The notes under the pieces are model-generated. The model did not search any database. It was not told the origin of the DNA and saw nothing but the letters and a program-made list of their open reading frames with translations. A DNA stretch of 7,409 nt from Bacteroidales bacterium (GTDB lineage Bacteria > Bacteroidota > Bacteroidia > Bacteroidales > UBA932). Where the stretch lies: positions 1 to 7,409 of the forward strand of contig JAGAAU010000064.1 of the NCBI GenBank assembly GCA_017615135.1, given 5' to 3'. Made by a program: the position numbers and the translations under genes. Within the stretch, counting starts at the first letter, position 1, and every line of letters starts with the position of its first letter. Positions 1 to 5,858 of the stretch are shown one piece after another.

Positions 1-597
1 CCACCAGTCTCGCACGGTCTCCAGCTCAGACTCCTCCTTGTTGAACCGCCCCAGCTCCACGTACCGGAAATTCAGCGCCCGTGTCATCGTCTCGAAGTTG
101 CCGTCCTCCCGTAAGGAGTAGGACGAGACAACGCTGTCGTCAGCGCCCCAGTCGGAGTCGTGGACAAGCGCGAAATTAGTAAAACTAATTATAAAAACCT
201 CGCTGAGGGTGTAATTATTTGAGCCGCTGCGCCTGATCTGCTCGTCGATGGGCCAGGTGGCGTAGTAGAGCATGCGGTCGATGTAGTCTTTTCTGGAGTT
301 GTACTGTGCCTCCACGACAACTGTCCTGCCGTCTGCGGTGCGGCAGTTTACGTCGAAGACGCTGCTTACAAGGTCCGGCTCCCGACCCGGATGCTCCTGC
401 GGTCCGAGTTCCACGGATACGATGTTCAGTTCCGGGATGAATACCTGAAGAAGTGCGAGCAGCAGGTCCTTGCGTTTTTCGGAACCGAAGAACAATTTGA
501 AGTTGCGGTCAATCATCAGGTCTACGTAAGGCCCGGGCTTTGATTTCTGGGGCTTCTCAGTGCTGCTGTTCGGCACCCGTGTGATGAAATTTTTCAT
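1..597 (-). CDS. Rpn family PD-(D/E)XK nuclease / putative transposase, 3' end outside window
   Basis: Reading the minus strand from the ATG at 597-595 gives 199 uninterrupted codons to the window edge, so the C-terminus is missing. The N-terminus has the family hallmark NFKLFFGSEKRKDLLLALL (residues 32-50), in which a FKxxFG block precedes a helix. The nuclease core follows: D82 in VFDVNC, then E96-A-Q98 in VVVEAQYN, matching the D...ExQ active site of the PDDEXK_2/Rpn group. Known members are DNA endonucleases linked to RecA-independent recombination and, in E. coli, to phage defence; they are often annotated as transposases although they lack a classical transposase domain. A good TAnnTTTG promoter lies just upstream. 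The start follows an A/T-rich leader and no earlier ATG competes. Isoleucine is mostly ATC here, whereas uvrA and the kinase favour ATA, which hints at a separate origin. Family assignment is firm; DNA target and biological role are inference. Confidence 0.9.
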   Translation of the reverse strand, partial: MKNFITRVPNSSTEKPQKSKPGPYVDLMIDRNFKLFFGSEKRKDLLLALLQVFIPELNIVSVELGPQEHPGREPDLVSSVFDVNCRTADGRTVVVEAQYNSRKDYIDRMLYYATWPIDEQIRRSGSNNYTLSEVFIISFTNFALVHDSDWGADDSVVSSYSLREDGNFETMTRALNFRYVELGRFNKEESELETVRDWW

Positions 598-619
598 GGT
601 GAAATAATTTTGTTTCCGG

Positions 620-650
620 CAAAACTATCTGCGCAGACAATACGAGTCAA
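620..650 (-). promoter_or_regulatory. Bacteroidota-type promoter of the Rpn nuclease gene
   Basis: On the minus strand TTG (650-648) is followed, after exactly 20 bases, by TAGTTTTG (627-620). These match the Bacteroidota -33 TTG and -7 TAnnTTTG elements at their usual spacing. Transcription would begin near 614, leaving a leader of roughly 17 bases before the ATG at 597. The spacer contains the perfect 10-bp palindrome TCTGCGCAGA (628-637), a plausible operator position for a repressor. The box match is seen directly; promoter activity is inferred. Confidence 0.7.
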
Positions 651-677
651 GGGGGCTGGGACCTCCGAGAAAAGATT

Positions 678-705
678 TTTACGATTCTTGGAAAAATTTA
701 CGATT
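678..705. repeat. Pair of 9-bp direct repeats upstream of the Rpn promoter
   Basis: TTTACGATT occurs at 678-686 and again at 697-705 (AATCGTAAA twice when read toward the Rpn gene), with start points 19 bp apart, close to two helical turns. The pair lies about 30-55 bp upstream of the -33 element, where an activator or repressor could bind. The surrounding bases are A/T-rich, so chance recurrence is possible. Confidence 0.4.
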
Positions 706-720
706 TATGGTGCGGGAAAT

Positions 721-735
721 GGCGCAGTCTGCGCC
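721..735. repeat. Perfect GC-rich palindrome
   Basis: GGCGCAG-T-CTGCGCC is a perfect inverted repeat with 7-bp arms and a single central base. Its inner half-sites (GCGCAG and CTGCGC) recur in the TCTGCGCAGA palindrome inside the Rpn promoter spacer at 628-637. It could be a second operator copy or an edge of the structured element that begins at about 731. Function is not shown by the sequence. Confidence 0.55.
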
Positions 736-740
736 GCGGG

Positions 741-857
741 GAGGTAGTGGGTGCTTCCTCAGGGACGTGCCACCCGCGGCACGGAAGCGGGAGGGACCCA
801 CGAAGTGGGAGGGGTGAGCGCGTAGCGCGAACTCCCTGAGCGAGCACCCACTACCTC
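741..857. repeat. Long inverted-repeat element with three internal hairpins (REP/BIME- or MITE-like)
   Basis: Outer arms 741-765 and 833-857 pair as 15 bp (GAGGTAGTGGGTGCT on the left), a 2-bp mismatch, then 8 bp. A further 7-bp pair lies outside them (GCGCCGC 731-737 with GCGGCGC 869-875). The interior holds three hairpins: CGTGCC/GGCACG (766-771, 778-783), CCCAC/GTGGG around GAA (797-801, 805-809), and GCGC/GCGC around GTA (818-821, 825-828). A 12-base unit GAAG(C/T)GGGAGGG is repeated at 784-795 and 802-813, 18 bp apart. This multi-branched fold resembles repetitive extragenic palindromes or a small non-autonomous element. No transposase and no clear target-site duplication are visible. 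A structured transcript in the rnr 3' region is an alternative. Confidence 0.7.
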
Positions 858-928
858 ACGAAGCGGCAGCGGCGCGATAGCGAGGTACGCGGTTTTCCTC
901 GTTTTTGGCCTATTTTGAATAAAATGGC

Positions 929-941
929 GTACCCTGGGTAC
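929..941. repeat. Small perfect inverted repeat
   Basis: GTACCC-T-GGGTAC has 6-bp perfect arms around one central base. It sits between A/T-rich blocks (ATTTT/AAAAT at 912-925 and CAAAAA/TTTTTG at 953-970). With a single-base loop it is better suited to being a protein-binding dyad than an RNA hairpin, though neither role is demonstrated. Confidence 0.4.
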
Positions 942-1072
942 ATAAATCCTCTCAAAAACAAGGCTTTTTGACCATTTTCGTGGCCCCTTTGGGTTTTGTA
1001 CATAATAGGGCCTTCTGGTGTGCAATTCTGGCTTTGAAGTCCGCAGACTGATAAGGTGCCGCAAATGGCCGG

Positions 1073-3055
1073 TTATTCCACCAGGGAATAATCCAGGAGG
1101 CGCTGCTCCAGATTGGCCTCTTTGACACGGATGCGTACAGGGTCGCCCAGGCGGAAGACCTTGCGGGTGCGGCGTCCGCGTATGCAGTAGTGCTTCTCGT
1201 CGAAATCGTAGAAGTCTGAACGGATTTCACGCAGGTGAACCATGCCCTCTATCTTGGTGGGCTCGATTTCAACATAGATGCCCCATTCCGTAAGTCCGGA
1301 GATGTGCCCGTCAAACTCCTGCCCCTTCTTGTCCTGCATAAACTCCACCAGCTTGTACTTTACACTGGCACGTTCGGCATCGGCCGCCAGCACCTCGCGC
1401 TCGGAAGCATGCTTGCACTCCTGTTCGAAGAGATTTGCATCCGCACTGTCTCCGCCGGCAAGATAGCGGGAAAGGAGCCTGTGCACCATGGTGTCCGGAT
1501 AGCGCCTGATAGGGGAGGTAAAGTGGGTGTAAAACTTGAATGCCAGCCCGTAATGGCCGATATTGTCCGTGCTGTAGAATGCCTTGGCCATGGAGCGCAG
1601 GGCAATATCTTCAAACGCTGCGAACTCGGCTTTGCCCTTTGCCTGCTCAAGCAGTTTGTTGAGGCTCCGTGCAGCCTCGCGCCCTGCGGTTGAACCTTCC
1701 ATCTTATAGCCGAAGTGGCCGGCAAACTCCTTGAGTCCCTGCAGCTTTTCAGAATTCGGCTCCCCGTGCACCCTGTAAACAAAGGTCTTGGCCTTTTTCG
1801 ACGCAACCGCATTCATCTGCCCGTCCGTGGCGATAAATTCGGCCACGGTGCGGTTTGCCAGCAGCATGAATTCCTCGATGAGGAAATTGGCCTCGCGCGA
1901 GATTTTCTCATATACGCGGAGAGGTTTGCCGTCTGCATCTACCTCCACCTTCATTTCCGGCCTCTCGAAGTTTATCGCTCCGGCCTTGAAGCGCTTGTTT
2001 TTCAGCTTGCCAGCGAGGCCGTTCAGGCAGAGGATAGCTTCGGAAAGGGCTTCCGGGCAGGGCTCCTCCAGCGTCCCTTCTATTATACTCTGGGCATGGT
2101 CGTAATCTAGCCGGAAGTCGGAGCGTATAACGGTGCGTCCTATGCGTCTGGCCTTTACTTCCGCCTTGGGCGTTAGTTCGAATACAGTAGAGAAACAAAG
2201 CTTGTCTTCGCCGGGGCGCAGGGAACAGAGCTCGTTGCAGAGTTTCTCCGGCAGCATGGGCACCGTGCGGTCTACCAGATAGACGGAAGTGCCCCTCTCC
2301 CGGGCCTCCTTGTCGATTGCAGTGCCCGGATGCACGTACCAGGACACGTCGGCTATATGTACTCCGACCTCAAAGTTCCCGTTGGAGAGTTTGCGGAAAG
2401 AGAGGGCGTCGTCGTAGTCTTTTGCGTCTGCCGGATCGATGGTGAAAGTGAGTGTCTGCCGGAAATCTTCCCGGCCTTTGAGCTCCTTTTCGCCTATTTC
2501 GGAGGGGATTTTCTCGGCCTCCCTGAGTACCTGCTCTTCGAAGCGGTAGGGGAGGTTGTACTCGGAGAGTATTGCGTGCATCTCGGTCTCGTTCTGCAGA
2601 GGGAAACCAAGCACGTCGGTGATGTGTCCGTACGGGTTGATGCTGCCGCGGTCCCACCGGTCTACGGCGGCGGCCACCTTCATGCCCGCTTCGGCCCCCA
2701 TGCTGCGCGCCTCTTCCGCATCTACCACTATATCGTAGGGCATGTATTTGCTCTGTATGAGCACCCAGGCTTGGGCTCCCACATAATGGATGTACCCGAC
2801 GAAGCACTTTCGACCGCGTTCCAGAATCTCCGTAACAACTCCTTCCCTGCGGCGTTCGTGTCCGCTGTCCCTGGTTACGGCTACGCGCACCAGGTCTGAA
2901 TCCAGCGCGTGCCGGGTTTTGGAGGCCTTTACATAGATGTCCTCGCTCCCGTCTTCAGGAATTACGAAAATGAAACCCTCGCGGGTCATCTGAACCCGCC
3001 CGCGGACTTGCGGAAAGACCTTCTTTGTCGCTTTTCTTACTGTTCTCTTTCTCAT
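1073..3055 (-). CDS. rnr: Ribonuclease R (RNB-family 3'-to-5' exoribonuclease), short form
   Basis: The 660-residue protein degrades RNA processively from the 3' end, including structured RNA, in the cytoplasm. Domain order is: a basic N-terminus (MRKRTVRKATKK), a cold-shock fold from about residue 17 (RGRVQMTREGFIFV), a second cold-shock-like segment at about 72-155, the RNB catalytic domain at about 195-530, and a C-terminal S1 domain at about 578-658. The metal-binding cluster IDPADAKDYDDA gives D207, D213, D215 and D216, the RNase II/R spacing. HFTSPIRRYPD (511-521) is the conserved arginine motif near the active site. The helix-turn-helix usual at the N-terminus of RNase R is absent, and an in-frame TAA at 3085-3083 rules out a start beyond it. 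There is also no lysine-rich tail after S1. RNase II is the alternative name, but the cold-shock layout and the HYGL...RRYPD block fit RNase R better. Confidence 0.95.
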   Translation of the reverse strand: MRKRTVRKATKKVFPQVRGRVQMTREGFIFVIPEDGSEDIYVKASKTRHALDSDLVRVAVTRDSGHERRREGVVTEILERGRKCFVGYIHYVGAQAWVLIQSKYMPYDIVVDAEEARSMGAEAGMKVAAAVDRWDRGSINPYGHITDVLGFPLQNETEMHAILSEYNLPYRFEEQVLREAEKIPSEIGEKELKGREDFRQTLTFTIDPADAKDYDDALSFRKLSNGNFEVGVHIADVSWYVHPGTAIDKEARERGTSVYLVDRTVPMLPEKLCNELCSLRPGEDKLCFSTVFELTPKAEVKARRIGRTVIRSDFRLDYDHAQSIIEGTLEEPCPEALSEAILCLNGLAGKLKNKRFKAGAINFERPEMKVEVDADGKPLRVYEKISREANFLIEEFMLLANRTVAEFIATDGQMNAVASKKAKTFVYRVHGEPNSEKLQGLKEFAGHFGYKMEGSTAGREAARSLNKLLEQAKGKAEFAAFEDIALRSMAKAFYSTDNIGHYGLAFKFYTHFTSPIRRYPDTMVHRLLSRYLAGGDSADANLFEQECKHASEREVLAADAERASVKYKLVEFMQDKKGQEFDGHISGLTEWGIYVEIEPTKIEGMVHLREIRSDFYDFDEKHYCIRGRRTRKVFRLGDPVRIRVKEANLEQRLLDYSLVE

Positions 3056-3062
3056 ACAAGTG

Positions 3063-3070
3063 CAAAAATA
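3063..3070 (-). promoter_or_regulatory. -7 box of the rnr promoter
   Basis: TATTTTTG on the minus strand fits TAnnTTTG exactly. Only seven bases separate it from the rnr ATG, so the mRNA should have almost no leader. No convincing -33 TTG is found at 19-21 bases; the nearest lies 26 bases upstream, so that element is weak or absent. Confidence 0.55.
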
Positions 3071-3083
3071 AGAAGGTTTTTCT

Positions 3084-3091
3084 TAAATTTG
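3084..3091 (+). promoter_or_regulatory. -7 box of the uvrA promoter
   Basis: TAAATTTG fits TAnnTTTG exactly and, like the rnr box, stands seven bases from the ATG it serves (3099). No -33 TTG is visible. Transcription starting about five bases after the box would leave at most a few leader bases before the 3099 ATG, or about 20 if translation begins at the in-frame ATG 3117. Confidence 0.55.
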
Positions 3092-3098
3092 TCCTCCA

Positions 3099-5858
3099 AT
3101 GCCCCGCGAAGATTACATGCGTATCAGAGGAGCCCGTTCCCATAACCTGAAAAATCTGAATCTGGATATTCCGGGCCATAAATTCATTGTGGTTACCGGA
3201 GTGAGCGGCAGCGGCAAGTCTTCCCTGGCGTTCGATACCATCTACGCAGAGGGCCAGAGGCGTTACATGAACACACTGTCTCCCTATGCCAAACATTTCA
3301 TGGGCATTTTGGAGAAACCTTCGGTAGAGAGCATCAGCGGCCTCAGCCCCATAATCGCGATTGAGCAGAAGACCGCGGGAAACAATCCCCGTTCCACCGT
3401 AGGTACCGTTACCGAGATTTCCGATTTTCTGCGTCTGCTCTATGCGCGCGCCTCGGTGGCTTATTCGCCGGTAACCGGAGAGCCGATGGTGAAATACAGC
3501 GACGCCAGGATTTCCGAGCTGATAATGAATGAATACGAGGGCCGGAAGTGCGTGCTGCTGGCCCCGCTGGTGCGGGGGCGCAAGGGCCATTACCGCGAAC
3601 TTTTCGCCCAGTTGAGGCGCAAAGGTTATTCGGAGGTAAGGATAGACGGCGAAATACTTCCGCTCGATACTGTCGAGGCCCTGGACCGCTACAAGGCCCA
3701 TTTCGTAGAGCTGGTAGCAGACAAACTGAAACCTTCCGCCCAGGATGCCCTGAGGATAAAATCTTCGGTGAGTGCGGCGCTGGCTCTCGGCAAAGGCTCG
3801 GTAGCGGTGCTGGACATCCAGACCGGGGAGATGCGCCATTTTTCCAAGCATTTCGTAGACCCGCAGACCGGCTTCTCGCTCAGGGATCCCGCTCCCCACA
3901 GCTTTTCCTTCAATTCCCCCGAGGGTTGCTGCCCGCATTGCAAGGGGCTTGGAACGGTGGTGGACATAGATATGGACAAACTGGTCCCGGACCGTACCCG
4001 CAGTGTGGCGGACGGCGGAATAGTGCCGCTGGGGCCCGTTCGCAACAACCGCAAGTTCGATTTGCTGAGGGCGGTCGCGCGGAAGTACGGATTTTCCCTC
4101 TTCGATCCCATCGGTTCCCTTCCGGACGAGGTGGTTACCCTGCTGTTGTTCGGCTCCGAAGAACTGTTTCGCGTGGGCGAGGGGGCGATGTCTGAGATGC
4201 AGCCCTGGCCGGGGGTGACTTCCGATGTGGAAGACCGGATTGAGTGTCCGGTATGCCACGGCAGCAGACTGAATGAAAGCGCACGCTGCTTCAAGATAGA
4301 CGGTAAAGATATAGTTGAGGCCTCCGCGATGGAGCTGTCGGAACTGGCTCAGTGGCTTAAACAACTTCCTTCCAAGCTCAGTGGCAGGGCTTCTGCGGTA
4401 TCCCGCGACATACTTAAAGAACTTACGGACCGGGTGGGTTTCCTGCTGGATGTGGGGCTTGAATACCTTTCGCTGGACAGGGCGGCGGCATCGCTGTCCG
4501 GAGGCGAGAGCCAGCGCATCAGGCTCGCCACTCAGATAGGCTCCAAACTGGTGAATGTCATATACATACTGGATGAACCAAGTATCGGCCTGCACCAGAG
4601 AGACAACCATAAACTGCTGGATTCCCTGCGCAAGTTGCGCGACGCCGGCAATACTGTTATAGTGGTGGAGCACGATGCAGATACCATGCTGAGCGCCGAC
4701 TGGCTGGTGGATGTGGGCCCGGGAGCCGGAGAGAACGGCGGAGAGGTCTGTTACAGCGGCCCGCTGAAGGACAAGATGCCCCAAAGCCTTACCCTGGACT
4801 ATCTTCAGGGGAGAAAATCCCTGGAGGTGCCGGCGGCGAGGCGTCCCGGAAACGGCAAGGTTCTGAAGTTGCTTGGGGCTGCCGGAAACAATCTGAAAGG
4901 TATAGACGTGGAATTCCCGCTGGGCTGCCTGATAGGCATCAGCGGAGTGAGCGGCAGCGGCAAATCCAGCCTTATCAACGATACGCTCATGCCCATCTTG
5001 AAAAACAGGTTCTTCCACGCCCGGATGAAGCCGCTCCCGTACGAAGGTATTGAGGGTACTGAGTTCATAGACAAGGTGATAGAGGTGGATCAGAGCCCTA
5101 TAGGCCGCAGCCCCCGCTCCAATCCGGCAACTTTTACAGGAGTGTTTTCAGACATAAGGGCCCTGTTCGAGCAGACAGCCGACGCCAAGGTTCGCGGCTT
5201 CAAGGCAGGGCGCTTCTCCTTCAATGTGGAAGGCGGGCGCTGCCCTGAGTGCTCCGGCGCAGGAATAAAGGTGATAGAGATGAATTTCCTGCCTTCTGTA
5301 AACGTGGTCTGCGAGGCCTGCGGCGGCAGAAGGTATAAGGAGGATACCCTGGCGGTGCGCTATCGCGGCAAGAACATCAATGACGTACTGGAGATGTCGG
5401 TAGACGTGGCCCTGGAGTTTTTCAGCGCACATCCCAGGATTGCCGGCAAGTTGCGGATGCTTTCAGACATAGGTCTGGGATACGTTAAGCTCGGGCAGAG
5501 CGCGGTAACCCTTTCTGGAGGCGAGAGTCAGAGGATGAAACTGGCCGCCGAGATGTTCCGCAAGGCCACCGGAAATACTCTCTACATGCTGGACGAACCC
5601 ACCACAGGACTGCATTTCGAAGATATAAAACAGCTTCTGATAGTGCTCCAGAGGCTTGTAGACCAAGGCAATACGGTCATAATAATAGAGCATAACATGG
5701 ATGTGTTAAAGAGCGTGGATTACCTCATAGACATGGGGCCGGAAGGAGGTAAGGGCGGTGGCCTGGTAGTCTCCTGCGGAACCCCTGAGAAAGTGGCGGC
5801 GGATCCCTGCTCGGTAACCGGACAATATTTGGAGAAATATCTTGGAAGAAATGAATAA
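3099..5858 (+). CDS. uvrA: UvrABC excinuclease subunit A
   Basis: UvrA is the DNA-damage sensor of nucleotide excision repair: an ATPase dimer that finds lesions and loads UvrB. The 919 residues contain two ABC halves. The first has Walker A GVSGSGKS 34-41, signature LSGGESQRIRLA 466-477 and Walker B LDEPSIGLHQRD with D492-E493. The second has Walker A 616-623, signature LSGGESQRMKLA 805-816 and LDEPTTGLHFED with D832-E833. A UvrB-binding segment is recognisable at about 149-238 (RKCVLLAPLVRGRKGHY), so this is the canonical class rather than the shorter UvrA2 type. C715/C718 and C738/C741 form an intact zinc site in the second half. In the first half only C278/C281 and C383/C386 remain, their usual partner pairs being replaced by VDPQTG and YSPVTG. 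The start is the ATG at 3099 just after the promoter box; the ATG at 3117 is an alternative. Length is near the usual 940. Confidence 0.97.
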   Translation: MPREDYMRIRGARSHNLKNLNLDIPGHKFIVVTGVSGSGKSSLAFDTIYAEGQRRYMNTLSPYAKHFMGILEKPSVESISGLSPIIAIEQKTAGNNPRSTVGTVTEISDFLRLLYARASVAYSPVTGEPMVKYSDARISELIMNEYEGRKCVLLAPLVRGRKGHYRELFAQLRRKGYSEVRIDGEILPLDTVEALDRYKAHFVELVADKLKPSAQDALRIKSSVSAALALGKGSVAVLDIQTGEMRHFSKHFVDPQTGFSLRDPAPHSFSFNSPEGCCPHCKGLGTVVDIDMDKLVPDRTRSVADGGIVPLGPVRNNRKFDLLRAVARKYGFSLFDPIGSLPDEVVTLLLFGSEELFRVGEGAMSEMQPWPGVTSDVEDRIECPVCHGSRLNESARCFKIDGKDIVEASAMELSELAQWLKQLPSKLSGRASAVSRDILKELTDRVGFLLDVGLEYLSLDRAAASLSGGESQRIRLATQIGSKLVNVIYILDEPSIGLHQRDNHKLLDSLRKLRDAGNTVIVVEHDADTMLSADWLVDVGPGAGENGGEVCYSGPLKDKMPQSLTLDYLQGRKSLEVPAARRPGNGKVLKLLGAAGNNLKGIDVEFPLGCLIGISGVSGSGKSSLINDTLMPILKNRFFHARMKPLPYEGIEGTEFIDKVIEVDQSPIGRSPRSNPATFTGVFSDIRALFEQTADAKVRGFKAGRFSFNVEGGRCPECSGAGIKVIEMNFLPSVNVVCEACGGRRYKEDTLAVRYRGKNINDVLEMSVDVALEFFSAHPRIAGKLRMLSDIGLGYVKLGQSAVTLSGGESQRMKLAAEMFRKATGNTLYMLDEPTTGLHFEDIKQLLIVLQRLVDQGNTVIIIEHNMDVLKSVDYLIDMGPEGGKGGGLVVSCGTPEKVAADPCSVTGQYLEKYLGRNE

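Larger units (their letters stand above)
598..1072. other. Gene-free intergenic stretch between rnr and the Rpn nuclease gene
   Basis: This 475-base stretch lies downstream of rnr and upstream of the Rpn gene, both on the minus strand. It contains the Rpn promoter, the AATCGTAAA repeats, the palindrome at 721-735 and the large inverted-repeat element. The right part holds smaller dyads: CGAGG/CCTCG (881-885, 897-901) followed by five T on the plus strand; GGTACGC/GCGTACC (884-890, 927-933); GTACCC-T-GGGTAC (929-941); CAAAAA/TTTTTG (953-958, 965-970); and GGCCC/GGGCC (982-986, 1008-1012). I see no convincing intrinsic terminator for rnr. The best minus-strand candidate is the GCCTT at 964-960 followed by G and five T, but its pairing partner AAGGC (1014-1010) is remote. 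Open frames crossing the region look non-coding because they simply translate the palindromes. Confidence 0.7.

Noticed and set aside
741..857. tRNA or other cloverleaf RNA gene
   Set aside because: Although three hairpins sit inside a closing stem, the 25-bp closing stem, missing T-loop consensus and missing CCA-end geometry do not fit a tRNA.
731..875. CRISPR array
   Set aside because: The repeats are nested palindromes and an 18-bp tandem unit, with no regularly spaced unique spacers and no cas genes.
881..906. Plus-strand CGAGG/CCTCG hairpin followed by TTTTT as an intrinsic terminator
   Set aside because: The stem is only 5 bp with an 11-base loop, and no plus-strand gene lies upstream to need it.
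759..1064. A 101-codon minus-strand open frame in the intergenic stretch
   Set aside because: It translates straight through the inverted repeats, is rich in Arg, Ser and Pro, shows no domain, and has no promoter or ribosome-binding context. GC-rich palindromes keep frames open by chance.
952..1230. A 92-codon minus-strand open frame running from rnr into the intergenic stretch
   Set aside because: Over half of it is a shifted reading of the rnr S1 domain; the remainder has no recognisable pattern.
2955..5018. A 687-codon minus-strand open frame opposite uvrA
   Set aside because: It is antisense to two-thirds of a clearly real uvrA. Its composition mirrors the uvrA codon pattern and contains no recognisable motif.
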